A stretch of 64,000 nt of DNA from Arctopsyche grandis (taxonomy: Eukaryota; Arthropoda; Insecta; Trichoptera; Hydropsychidae): positions 18,562,501 to 18,626,500 of the forward strand of contig NC_135362.1 in the NCBI RefSeq assembly GCF_051622035.1, read 5' to 3'. Below the pieces are notes generated by a model. The model made no database searches, was not told the DNA's origin, and worked only from the letters and a program-made list of their open reading frames with translations. This document shows, in pieces, positions 1-27,214 of this stretch. Both the position numbers and the translations under genes were made by a program. Position 1 is the first letter of the stretch. Every line of letters starts with the position of its first letter.

Positions 1-1362
1 TCGATGACCTAAAGCAGATTGTGTTTAGGTAATCTGTGTTTATACCTGAAGGGTATAGAGGGCCATGATTTGATGGGTGTGTATTGTTAAGTATCCATGG
101 ATTTTTGGTTTCTTAGTGTGTAAAAATGTTGGACATGTCTAGATGATGTCTATTATTACAAGGTTTTTTATTAGTTTCACTTGTTCTTTGTATGCAGCAG
201 CTCATAAATATGTAATGATAATATACATATATACATACAATTGAACCATCATTCATTGGACAATGAACAGTGGTTTAATTTATCTATTATATGTATGTAC
301 ATGGTTTATTACCCTAGAAATCCTTTTCCCTTTCTTTCAGTTAAGAATTATATTATTTAAAAATCTGATTATGAAATTTAAGTTTGTTCGATGATTTTTA
401 TAAATTCACCAACTGTTTCACTTTTCGTTTTGACATTGATCGACATAATCCAGTCTACAGATATTTTCAGTAAAATCTGTTTAGTAAGATTTAACTACAG
501 CATAAAATATCCTGGTCACGTTATTATGCATTAGCAGAATACTAATTTAAAAATTGGTGTCATTGAATGATCGTGGTTACGTCTTGAAATAGCTTCATTG
601 TTAAAAAAATAATGTTCAAGTCAATATCAATTAATTCTTAATACGCTTCTAATCAAGTTTTTAACGGCACATACCTTTTTTATACGAAAGTAATCTGTTT
701 ATCCATTTACGACGTTTGATATTTTATAATTCGATTTTAATCAAATAATTTTACCTGTTACATCGTAGGCTTTAACGCCAGCCGTATAAAGTCATAAATT
801 ATTTGAAATTATTGTTGTTTTTATCTTCGCATATCTTGCTATCAACGATTATAATATAAATTTATAGCCCGTTATTTTGTTTCATCGTTGCGAAGCTTTA
901 TATTTTATCTATAAGTCTTACTGAATTTTAATAACATCTGATACTTTTAAATATATTGTATATAATTCTGCTATTTTTGCCATTTATGAATTACACACAA
1001 ATATTTGCGAGAGAGTTAATATTTTATAGATAGTTATTGTTGACCAAAAATCTGTAGATTAATAAATGATAGAGATAATTGTTTGTTACATTTGAACACA
1101 TCTTAGCGTCATACATCAATTACCAGCACTGTTGACGATTTTTGTATGATTTTTCTTATCAACAATGATGAAAGACATTAATATAGGTCATAACATGATA
1201 GGAAAGTGTATGTACATTGATATACATATGTATAATACATACATACATACAAAAGAACTGATAACTTTTTACTAACGACTTTCAGTAAATACATTCATTA
1301 TTTTAATACAATGAGAAATGTTTTTATTTTTTTTAGTGATTTGATTTATTCTTATCTTTTAG
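1..1362. other. AT-rich non-coding stretch upstream of the deaminase gene
   Basis: No open frame or recognisable RNA gene is seen. The sequence is AT-rich with short TACATA-type runs (for example near 1205-1250). An AG acceptor at 1361-1362, twelve bases before the deaminase start codon, suggests this is at least partly a 5' UTR intron whose first exon I cannot place. Confidence 0.5.
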
Positions 1363-1374
1363 ATACTTTTCAAG

Positions 1375-1600
1375 ATGCGTCTTGTAATATTGGATTCGTC
1401 TAATGTGGTAGCGGAATGGTCTGCCAAATATGTAATGAAAAGAATCAATGAGTATGTTGCTGGCCCTAATAAATATTTTGTGCTCGGTCTGCCTACCGGT
1501 GGTACGCCTTTAGGAATGTACAAAAAGTTGATTGAATACTATAAGGCTGGTAAAGTGTCTTTCAAATATGTCAAAACATTCAATATGGACGAGTACGTCG
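1375..1600 (+). CDS. Gnpda: Gnpda coding exon 1
   Basis: Encodes residues 1-75 plus one base. It starts at ATG (MRLVILDSS) and ends at the GTGAGT donor at 1601. It carries the LPTGGTPLG substrate loop and catalytic Asp72. Confidence 0.95.
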
Positions 1601-3428
1601 GTGAGTATTTGACTTATTGACACATGTATTAAGTTTTAAACGGTTTTGCTCAGACTAATATGATTTTGTCTTATTTAGATTTGCCGAGAAATCATCCTGA
1701 AAGCTATCATTTCTACATGTGGAATAATTTCTTTAAACATATTGACATAGATCCTGAAAATGTCCATGTCTTAGATGGAAATGCGCCTGATTTAGTAGCT
1801 GAATGTGATAATTTTGAACGTATGATTGAAGAAGCTGGTGGGATTGAACTTTTCGTTGGAGGTAGTTAATTATTTAAATATTATCCGGTTCATCTGAACG
1901 TCGAGCTCTTGGTATTAATATTTGAAATTTATACTTTAAGGAATCGGACCTGATGGACATATAGCTTTCAATGAGCCGGGATCTAGTTTAGTATCTAGAA
2001 CGAGAGTGAAGACTTTAGCTCACGACACTTTAGAGGCAAATGCGCGGTTTTTCGGCAATGACATCAATAAGGTGCCCAAACAAGCTCTCACCGTCGGAGT
2101 CGGAACAGTGATGGACGCAAAAGAAGTATATACATATATATATATTATTGTCATTGTTTCTATTTTATTTTTGTTCAAGTCTAAAGTATGATTCGCTGTT
2201 AGGTTATGATCTTGATAACCGGTGGACATAAAGCGTTCGCATTGTACAAAGCCATCGAGGAGGGTGTTAATCATATGTGGACTGTGTCTGCCTTCCAGCA
2301 ACATCCTCATACACTTATGGTTTGTGATGAAGATGCAACTCTTGAATTGAGAGTTAAAACAGTAAAATATTTCAAGGTTTGTATCAAATTCTCGTATGAT
2401 TTTTATGCCACCTTTAATTTTGTGATTAACTTTCACACGTGTTCAAACTAATACAATGTTGTTGATTAAATAGATGAATGGTTCGATTGATTGCATGTAT
2501 TTTAACGCGTTTTCATGTTAATTTTTATTTGACTGCTTAAATTTTAGTGTTTTGCAAATTAAAGCATTCTTTGTTTGCCCCTCTTTATGATTTTTGCATC
2601 ATCACCAATCTTATTTTTTATATTGATTGGTGGCCAATAATTAATTAATTTTGTTTGGCACTAACCCGTTGAAGATTGTTGTGTGCATGGTTTTGTATTT
2701 GGCTATATTTTTATTTTGCATTTAATAGGCGTTGAGTGGAGTACATCAGAAGTTGATCGAGGAAGGAATCCCTTTGGCCGTGCAGAGATCTATCCATTGA
2801 ATCATGTAACAAATATTATTTATACAAGTTTTCCTCTTGTGTATCGTTATTTTTCGTTCGTCTGTCCTGAATTAATATTACATATACATATATTTGAGTA
2901 TGTGCATTTGTATTATAAGAAAGTTAATTGGATTCTTATATTTTTACAGTATATAAAACATTAACGTATGTACATATAATATTTCGCATATTAATCAAAT
3001 CCGATACTTGTAATCTACGGTGACGTAACAGGCATAACGATCTTGTGATTCACAATTAAAACAATTATTTATTTGAGTGTTTATATTCCTTTTATTTCAT
3101 TACATGATATAAATATGTACATATGTACGCACATATTAGAATTTATTTGAATTTTTAGTATTGCATGTTTCAGATTTTTGTATTCAAATAATTTTGTTGT
3201 CTTCGTTTTATTTTATTGTAATAATTCATTTTTTTTTGATAATTAATGATTAATATATGTACATATACATACAACATATGCATATTTTGACTTAAAATAT
3301 TGGTAATGGTTTTTATAAAATTTTTTAACCAATAATTATTTGTCAATGACAGTTTTCTTGTAAAAATAATCTTTACTGATTTATTTCAGGCTTTATGGAA
3401 CGTTCACAGTAAACTCATCGACCCATAG
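1375..3428 (+). CDS. Gnpda: Glucosamine-6-phosphate deaminase (isomerase), multi-exon gene with two alternative last exons
   Basis: The enzyme converts glucosamine-6-phosphate to fructose-6-phosphate and ammonia, a cytosolic step linking amino sugars to glycolysis. Coding exons are 1375-1600, 1679-1861, 1941-2125 and 2203-2376, then either 2729-2800 or 3390-3428. All have GT/AG borders and matching phases. The products are 279 or 268 residues, close to the usual family length. The catalytic residues fall exactly at the classical NagB numbering: Asp72 in NMDEYV, and Asp141, His143 and Glu148 in the [10 protein letters not shown] motif. The phosphate-binding LPTGGTPLG loop is near residue 40. 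The start ATG follows a 5' UTR splice acceptor at 1361-1362. The exon 1/2 junction codes Asp where many homologues have Gly before LPR. The identification is very secure; the relative use of the two ends is unknown. Confidence 0.96.
1679..1861 (+). CDS. Gnpda: Gnpda coding exon 2
   Basis: The acceptor TTATTTAG ends at 1678 and the donor GTAGTT begins at 1862. The reading starts [18 protein letters not shown], a highly conserved block, and ends in GGIELFVGG. It enters and leaves in phase 1. Confidence 0.95.
1941..2125 (+). CDS. Gnpda: Gnpda coding exon 3
   Basis: The acceptor CTTTAAG ends at 1940 and the donor GTATAT begins at 2126. It encodes the [16 protein letters not shown] active-site block with Asp141, His143 and Glu148, and the [14 protein letters not shown] block. 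Confidence 0.95.
2203..2376 (+). CDS. Gnpda: Gnpda coding exon 4 (last common exon)
   Basis: The exon is 58 codons in phase 0, with acceptor CTGTTAG and donor GTTTGT. It encodes [20 protein letters not shown] and the conserved [18 protein letters not shown] block. It can be joined in phase to either downstream terminal exon. Confidence 0.95.
2729..2800 (+). CDS. Gnpda: Gnpda alternative last exon A
   Basis: The acceptor TTTAATAG ends at 2728. The phase 0 reading is 23 residues beginning [13 protein letters not shown], then a stop at 2798-2800. It is paralogous to the terminal exon at 3390: the ALxxVHxKLI core is shared. The mammalian enzyme has a similar VHNKL stretch at this point. A variant poly(A) signal ATTAAA occurs at 3055-3060. 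Confidence 0.8.
   Translation, partial: ALSGVHQKLIEEGIPLAVQRSIH
3390..3428 (+). CDS. Gnpda: Gnpda alternative last exon B
   Basis: The acceptor TTTATTTCAG ends at 3389, with a better polypyrimidine tract than exon A. The phase 0 reading is 12 residues, [12 protein letters not shown], then TAG. It gives the shorter 268-residue protein. Confidence 0.8.
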   Translation, partial: ALWNVHSKLIDP

Positions 3429-4193
3429 CAAGAAAATGATTCTTCCATCAATCAAGTTGTATTGTGTTCTTATATCATAAACATACATCTATATATTTTC
3501 TTTACACGAAGAATTCCAATTTACAAATATATCTTCCATTTTTATTATGACTAATTTTTTGTCCAATATTTTTTATTAATCAATTTTAAATTTTGATGTT
3601 ATATATTGATTTTATATAATGAAATGACTATTTCAAATTGACTGCCATTATTTTGCATTTAAAATATAGTCAGTTTTTATAAAGTGTGCAAAAGAAATTG
3701 TCAAATTTGTATTTGATAGTTTTCTTATATTTTATTCCTAAATAAAGAAAATAATATTTTAAAATGTCTTTTATTGCATTAACGTAATTTGTGACATTTA
3801 AATCTGATACATTATATAATATAATATGATCCATGAATTTTATACACGAGGAAACAACATACATAAATACTTTACACTTATTAAAATTAAATAGGATTGT
3901 TTTCATTGAAAGTATTTCTAAGAAGCATTTACAATTAATTTTGTATATTTATAGTCATGTTACATACATATTCTTATTTTGTTCAATGTTTCATTTTCTT
4001 ACTCATTAATCGACATTAAACAGTCTATTAATGTAAGTTAAAGCACTTAGCGGTAGGAAAGAAATGATTATGTCTGATAGTTTTGTGACAATAGTTAATG
4101 ATTTGTTGACTTTTAATTAATTAGCACTATAAAGCCCAATTGTATTATTAAGTCACTATGGTATCACAATTTTGAATTTAATTAAGACTATCA
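3429..4193. other. Short intergenic spacer between two convergent genes
   Basis: The 3' ends of the deaminase (+) and the K2P channel (-) face each other across about 765 bases. The spacer is AT-rich with no coding sequence. Only the possible poly(A) signals noted separately stand out. Confidence 0.6.
3731..3746. terminator. Possible back-to-back poly(A) signals
   Basis: AATAAA on the plus strand (3741-3746) and AATAAA on the minus strand (plus-strand TTTATT, 3731-3736) lie within 16 bases, midway between the convergent genes. They could serve the deaminase exon B transcript and the K2P transcript respectively. AATAAA is frequent by chance in such AT-rich DNA. Confidence 0.3.
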
Positions 4194-20739
<16,546 letters not shown>

Positions 20740-20741
20740 AT

Positions 20742-23700
20742 CTGGTGATATATAAAATTATGATATTATAAGAAAGAAGTGTGAAGAAATTTATTAATAG
20801 CAACGAGGAATATCTCATTGACGATTTATAAATTTTAGTTTACGATATTTATTTTCTTGTTCCATGGAATATTTAAAGAGAATTCTGAAATATTTAGACA
20901 TATCTTGAAAGTTTTTGACAATCTTCGTATTAAATTTTTCAAACATCAAAGTAAAAATGACGTGTATTTATTTTAATCGTTGAAATCATGCTAATTTTAT
21001 TCTTTGTTAAGTATTTTCTGATAAAAATGTTCACTTGTCTCGGTGAACACGTGATGTACATATTTGACGTTTAGTGGTCGTTTTTTTGCAAATATATTTT
21101 TACAGGAAAATAGGTGTGTTTTACATAATATTTACACTCAGTGTAGATTTGAAGTTTAAAAATTAAAATCATATTATTTAAACAATACATATTATAAAAC
21201 ATAAATAACACAATCTTGTATAAAATTTTGGTCTTGTATAAAATTTTGCGTTAAAAATTGGCAGTATATTAAACGGAAGTGGATTATTATTCTTCGATTA
21301 CTTTTTAAGTAATGTTTATTTTCTTCTTTTATATTATTTTGGTGTGTTTACCGGTCGCGAATGTTGTACAGTGGCCGGCACATTTGTGACTGAGCTGTTT
21401 GCCGTTCATGATGCCGTTTTGTCGTCATCAAACTACTATGTGTAGTCTTCGCTAGCACGTTTGCATTTTTCAGAATATACAAACGAAGAAGCATATTCGA
21501 GCGATTCAATATACGTACATTGTTAATAGCTGTATTGATTTAATAGTATATGCATATGTGTAAAAGTCTTGCATTCAATCTATGACACTTTATAAATATA
21601 AGCCCATTAATTAAAACGAATCTCGATGAAATTTATCATACATATTTAAATAGGGTTTAATTTGTTTAATGTTTACATAGTTCCCATTGTAATTTATACA
21701 ATGAGAACGAAATATCAATATATGAAGTTTTGTTTTATGGGGAGAAGTGATGATAAAATACAATTTCATAGAGTCAAGAAGTTGGAGTTTTCTTGATGAA
21801 ATAAAAATGTTAAAATATTCACAATATGTTTGAGATTTTTTTTTTAAAGTTATATGAAAATAATTATATTCATTATTTTAATATTTAATAATAATATTGA
21901 AGTTTATTTCCAAATTCAGTCAATTTGACTCGTTGAATAAACAATATATGTACATACATACGTATGTAAGCATACATACGTATGTAAGCATACATACGTA
22001 TGTATGCATATTTATGTACACAAATGTATGTATGTACACATACATGTGTGTATATATATTAGAGAAGAAGAAAACTGTTTTATCTACATATTGGTAATTT
22101 GGTACAATTCAAAAAGATGTCTCTATAACTGAAATTGTTTACTTTTTAAAGTTTTATTATAAAAAATATGCATGTACATACATATGTACATAGGTTTATG
22201 AAATTTTATATATTCGTACTTAATGATGAAATATTTTTTTTATATCAACTGAATTAAAATTTATATTAAAAAAAATGAAGTAAAATTTTGTAACGAACCT
22301 TCGAAGTTTATTAATGAGATTTTATTTTTAGGTCCAATTTAAAAATAGAAAACACATTTTTAAGTTTTAATGATAAGAGTGTAAAACTTGCGGAGTACTT
22401 TTTGATTTTCCTTCGTTAAAGTGGAAAAATCAAGTAAGCCGTTAGGCTCCGAATTGCAAAACTTTTATCATGAAAGTAATTATTTCCAAATCATAATGAT
22501 TTTTCCAAATTGGATACAAACGCGAGATCGCAATCGCGAGAAATTTCGAGACCCATATTTCACTTGTTTATTCACTGGAACGGCTTCCTGTGTTATCAAA
22601 ATAATAAAGTATGATTATGCATAATTATACGGAATGATATACATAAGTACAATAAATCCAAAGTATCGTTTAGATACGCTTGAATACAAACTTTAAAATA
22701 TATGTATGTAGAATATTGTTAAAAAAGTGCGATATATCATTTTAAACATGTACACGTAATATTTTTATAATTATTCAGGAACACAATACATTTTCATTAC
22801 ATTAAATGCAAGCATATGTAAATATGCTTATGAAATTGTATACGCTTAGAAATTTAATCCACGGCGCATAATCCACCCTTATATCATTAAATAGGAGTTA
22901 AAATCTAATCCAGCTTAGTACTCGTCAATTAGTTTACAAATTGATGTTTGAGATAATAATTTACTATTTTACTTATGGATATGCGTTAAACCGATTATAC
23001 TGTAGGCATTTTAATACTTTGGTTTATCTGAGGTTGGATTAAATTAAACAATTTAATTAAAAATGACGATTTTCGTAAAGCCTAATTTGCAGTTCATATC
23101 ATTCTCTGTGTGTATTTGGAATAAAATGAAACTTTCATATTGAAATATAAACACGTAATAATACTGGATATATTTTATAATTTATTTCCACGAGAAAAAT
23201 ATCCTAAAATTGGTCGGGAAATTTCTGAAAATATAATCTTCGAATGTTGATATTGATTTTTTGCTGTTTCTCCAAGCGCGCAAGTAGATGGCATCGTCGT
23301 CAACAAATGGGTCGGACCGCGGAAAATAATTATTTTTGGCCAACCGGTAATACGGTTGTTTCCTTCTCGTTTTTCGTGTATTAGAAATTTGTGTGTACCG
23401 TTAAAATGCCATAAAATCGTTGTCTGGGCGTGTAAGCAACGTACGCGAAATGTGAAAATCGTTTCTGCAGTGAAAATGCCTCGTTTTCCACGTTGAAATG
23501 TCACTGGGCGATTGATCGCGCACTTTTGAGGTTAAGTTTCATGTTTACTACAGTATTATCTCACATTTATTGTCGCTTGTTGGTTCATTCGTGGGTATGT
23601 TAAAAATAAGACGAAATTTAATATCAAAATATGTATGTCATATGTACATATGTATGTATGTACGTTTTCTTCAATATTATTACAAAATTTCAATGTTTTG

Positions 23701-24419
23701 ATATATTTTCGAATGAAAACAATTCATTTAATTAAAATAATGGGTACGAATGTATGTATGAATGTGTGTATATATGGCATTTTATATGAATATTAAATCA
23801 TCTTTTGTTTTTGTGTATTTTGAAATATTTAGTAATGATGCTTTTATAATTTTTGAGCTCGTGTATTTGTACTTTGAGTAATATGAGGTAATCTATGGAT
23901 ATTGCGTTCCATCCAATTATAAATTTATTATGTTTAGATTAATTTAAATACACACACAACCATTAGATTATTTCTAATATTGAATTTAAATTCAAAATAG
24001 TATAAAATATGATTTAACATTGAAATATTTATAAAAAGGTCGCGATACTGTTTTAGATAATGTAGGTTATTATAAAAATATTAAAAATCGATCAAAAATA
24101 TTTATATATGTATTATACTAGATGAACTTTATATATTTTGTTTAATAATTTGATTGAACTAATTAGTTAAATTAGACTTTTTCATTTTTTGTTGAGTTTG
24201 TTTTGCTTGTACATATATTTATTAAACAATTCGAACACTTAATGAAGTTATTTTTTAAAAGAAAAATAAACCATACTAGCGTGGGTGGCTTTTTATACAT
24301 TTTACACCGTGTACGTTTTATATTGGTTTTGTGGGCGGATTAACATGTGACCTTTTCGACGACCATTTACGCAAAGCTTAATTCTTGTCACGATTCATTT
24401 ACCCAAATAGATTCAATAT
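20742..24419. other. Spacer between the K2P start exon and the glucuronyltransferase gene
   Basis: No coding exon is supported. It probably contains the K2P upstream exon(s) and promoter on the minus strand. The GC-richer segment 21340-21480 has TCAGTCA on the minus strand (about 21390) followed by a possible donor CGACCG/GTAAAC, a weak candidate first exon. TACATA-type repeat fills 21946-22050. Confidence 0.4.
21946..22050. repeat. TACATACGTATGTA-type tandem microsatellite
   Basis: Units of the form CATACATACGTATGTAAG repeat about three times and grade into GTATGTATGTACACATACAT. Similar short self-complementary tracts occur throughout the window, for example at 13990-14050, 46785-46820, 53490-53580 and 60820-60860. 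Confidence 0.85.
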
Positions 24420-24545
24420 TTAAATTGAATCAACTTTTACCAGCACCAGGTTAGGGAGATTCGTGATATATCGCACTTTACGGGGATTTGAACCCAGATT
24501 ATGTTCAGAGACCGCTTAGGACTTCAATCCGTCACTAAACTTGAC
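24420..24545 (-). repeat. tRNA-like fragment, probably a second SINE type
   Basis: On the minus strand there is a B box GGGTTCAAATCCCC near 24497-24484, preceded by TCCTAAGCGGTCTCTGAACA with a tRNA-like arm arrangement. It does not share the CGATCGTTTCCT core of the main SINE family. It does not fold obviously as an intact tRNA. Confidence 0.45.
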
Positions 24546-24652
24546 GCGAGGACAAATATTAAACATTTATTTATCTTTATAGGTCAATGCCCGCTAGTAC
24601 CATGGGCTTAAATTCGAAGATACTATATAAATAATAATCAAAAGTCGTAAAA

Positions 24653-25836
24653 ATGACTGTAAAAGACAGTGAGGCATGTTTCTTCATAAGATTCCTTGTA
24701 AAGTCATGCAAGATGAGGAGGCTTGTATTACTGTTTGGAATCTTGATGTGTTCTATATCCTTATTGCGAATAATGCACTACAGATATTACAGACGCAAAT
24801 CGGACAATAGTGGCGAATATATGTTGAGCGATGTGTCAGTTTTAGGCACTGTAAAAAATCCCAAAGATTTGCCAGGATACTTTATGCGAGGGAGATATCC
24901 ATCTGGTAACATATCATACTGTAACTTCAAGTATGGCCTGCCGAAAAAAATAGATTGGAGTCAAGTTAGAGTGACTGGGACTCCTCAGTTGGGAAAGAAG
25001 AGTCCTTACAGGGTCATATACGATGCGATCGAGAGAACAATGTTTGATTCATCCTATGCTCTTGATCATGTCACATATGCCACTCATGTTACACCCGAGT
25101 TTTTATACCACGTGGTGGAAATTGCTAGATTCTGGGATGGTCCTATAAGTGTTGCTGCGTTCGTTCCAGATTATGATTTAGATCTCACTATGAGGCTGTT
25201 TACACAATTATGCAGATGCTACGATGGCATGTCGAAGGTTTCAGTCCATTTAGTTTTTCCTTTGCAAGATCGGCCGAGATTTTTGAAGAAAGATGAGCAA
25301 AAAATAGCCGAAACAATGAAATATTTCTATAAAAAATCACACAAGCATACTAATAACATGCCAATTCAAAATACAACAACGAGTCTCGAAAAGGGGATTA
25401 ATATTACAACGACTAAAACTGTGGACATCGTTGATGGGAAGCAGAATAATGATACAACGAAAAATGCTACCAAACTTTCATTAGAGGAAAAGATAAGTTT
25501 ACAAATGAAGAAGAATAAAAAGGAATTGCGACTTTGGTTCCAAGATTGCACAATGCCCGATATGAGTAAAACTAAAACTTATAGGTCTAGATATGGTCTC
25601 ATATACCCGGTGAATGTAGGAAGAAATGTTGCTAGAAATGCTTCTTCGACTCAGTACAATTTAGTGTCCGATGTAGAAATGGTTCCGAGTGAAGGTTTAG
25701 CTACAAGATTCACTTTGATGGTGAAAAGACAAAAAGTAAACGGTCACTATGGGATGATACCTAAATGGAGGCTGGCATTCGTCATACCAGTATTTGAGGT
25801 GGAAGCTGGAGAAGAAATTCCGCGCAACAAATCAAG
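24653..25836 (+). CDS. B4gat1: B4gat1-like coding exon 1
   Basis: Starts MTVKDSEACF and ends in phase 2 at the donor GTAATA. It carries the signal anchor, the N-terminal half of the GT49 domain, the low-complexity insert and the DVE motif. A second Met at residue 21 lies just before the hydrophobic segment and is a possible alternative start. Confidence 0.93.
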
Positions 25837-26524
25837 GTAATAAACAAATGTACAAAATATAATAAATTCCGTTTATTGATGATATTGCTAATTATGCAAT
25901 ATGTGTTATAGTTTACAGCAATTATATGCAGACGGCAAAGCTGTGTACTTTCATAGATGGGTTTGTAGTCATTGTCAAAAGATACCCGATCTCCAGAATT
26001 GGATAAAAGAAGATCCTGGAAAAGTCATCAAGGTTGGTTTAATCTCATTGAATATTGTAAATCTTTATTATTAAAATTTAATTCAAATTTAAGTCATTTA
26101 TTATTCAAATTTAATTTTCAGCCATTTGCTATAACAAAGAGGCAATATCCCTATCACAGATGGGAACCAATTTACATAGCAACAAAACACACACCTTGGT
26201 ACAGTGAAACACTATCTTGGGAAGGACGACAGGATAAAATGACGCAGGTGAATTCGATGTTTGTATAATTTTAAATTTTACATGTTTCAAATTCATTAAT
26301 GACTTATATTGTAATAATTATAGATGTTGGAGATGTGTTTGAAGTCTTACGATTTTGTTGTGGTCAATGGAGCATTTTTGTGCCATGCACCAGGAATCAA
26401 AGCCAAATCGAAGAAAAGGTCATGGAGGTACAGGCACGAGTTGGTCAACACGAAGCAGTACGATATGATCGTGAAAAATTTGGCAGAAAAGTATCCAGCA
26501 AATCCGAAATGCCGATTGGAATGA
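24653..26524 (+). CDS. B4gat1: Beta-1,4-glucuronyltransferase 1-like (GT49) type II Golgi protein
   Basis: B4GAT1 adds glucuronic acid to xylose on O-mannosyl glycans such as those of dystroglycan, the primer for LARGE-type extension, in the Golgi. Exons are 24653-25836, 25912-26032, 26122-26247 and 26324-26524, all GT/AG with consistent phase (543 residues). A short cytosolic tail and a signal anchor (about residues 24-41) are followed by a basic stem. The catalytic region starts with YATHVTPEFLYHVVEIARFW and continues through FVPDYD. The metal-site region reads SDVEMVPSEGL (339-349), with DVE in place of a DxD. The later exons have the WEPIYIA and VVNGAFLCHAPG blocks. Residues about 235-285 are an Asn/Thr/Lys-rich insert with several N-glycosylation sequons. 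A possible 5' UTR acceptor ends at 24582, and AATAAA is at 26639-26644. Family is secure; exact substrate is inferred. Confidence 0.92.
25912..26032 (+). CDS. B4gat1: B4gat1-like coding exon 2
   Basis: Acceptor GTGTTATAG, donor GTTGGT. It encodes LQQLYADGKAVYFHRWVCSH and a second Cys two residues on (C-x-x-C), as in the family. Confidence 0.92.
26122..26247 (+). CDS. B4gat1: B4gat1-like coding exon 3
   Basis: Acceptor AATTTTCAG, donor GTGAAT. The 42 codons in phase 0 include RQYPYHRWEPIYIATKHTPW, the WEPxY block conserved in GT49 enzymes. Confidence 0.92.
26324..26524 (+). CDS. B4gat1: B4gat1-like coding exon 4 (last)
   Basis: Acceptor ATTATAG. The phase 0 reading MLEMCLKSYDFVVVNGAFLC is followed by HAPG and a basic tail, ending at TGA. 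Confidence 0.92.
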   Translation: MLEMCLKSYDFVVVNGAFLCHAPGIKAKSKKRSWRYRHELVNTKQYDMIVKNLAEKYPANPKCRLE

Positions 26525-26638
26525 TTAGAGGAGATTTCCGAAATAAACGGAAATGAAACATATTTATTCATTAACCGAAGCAGTTTCTCCGAAACGAACC
26601 AAACAATTCTCGACTCTATAAACGACTACGGAAACGAT

Positions 26639-26644
26639 AATAAA
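26639..26644 (+). terminator. Poly(A) signal for the B4gat1-like gene
   Basis: AATAAA about 115 bases after the stop codon. It is the first one downstream and at a plausible distance. Confidence 0.55.
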
Positions 26645-26699
26645 ACTATTCCTTTATTGAAAATGAATGTACTATAGTATAAACACATTTTTTCAAATG

Positions 26700-27172
26700 C
26701 AAATTCAACTATTTATAAATGTCCATTAGATATAAGGTTCAGTATAACTACTAGTTTAATAAGTATCAAATTCCGAATTTGAGAGGTAAAATGATATATA
26801 CAAAAAGTAAAATTTTAAATTGTGGAAAAATCAGGGCTGTGGATTCGGAGTCGGAGCATTTCAAGTGGAATTAGATTCGGAGTCAGAGTCGGAGTCGTAA
26901 AAAATCAACTGATTATTATTTTTTTAAATTAATAGTTTTACGGTTTGCGTTAACTAGAGTCTCCAATTTAATTGAAGTAAATCCACTAATAAATTGAAAT
27001 TTAATAATTTATTTATAAAAATCATGAATTTAAATTACATTATAAATAAAATCGTCGAATTGCACATACTTTGATGTATTCTGGCCAGATGTGTTTTCTC
27101 CCTCTGATACTTGTTTCTTATTCTCATTTTTTTTATTATTGGTAAATTGATTTTTTGTGTACGAAATTCATA

Positions 27173-27214
<42 letters not shown>

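Noticed and set aside
23175-23504. A 109-codon minus-strand frame between the K2P and B4gat1 genes
   Set aside because: No recognisable motif. The GC-richer sequence may instead be regulatory or 5' UTR for the K2P gene, but nothing confirms it.
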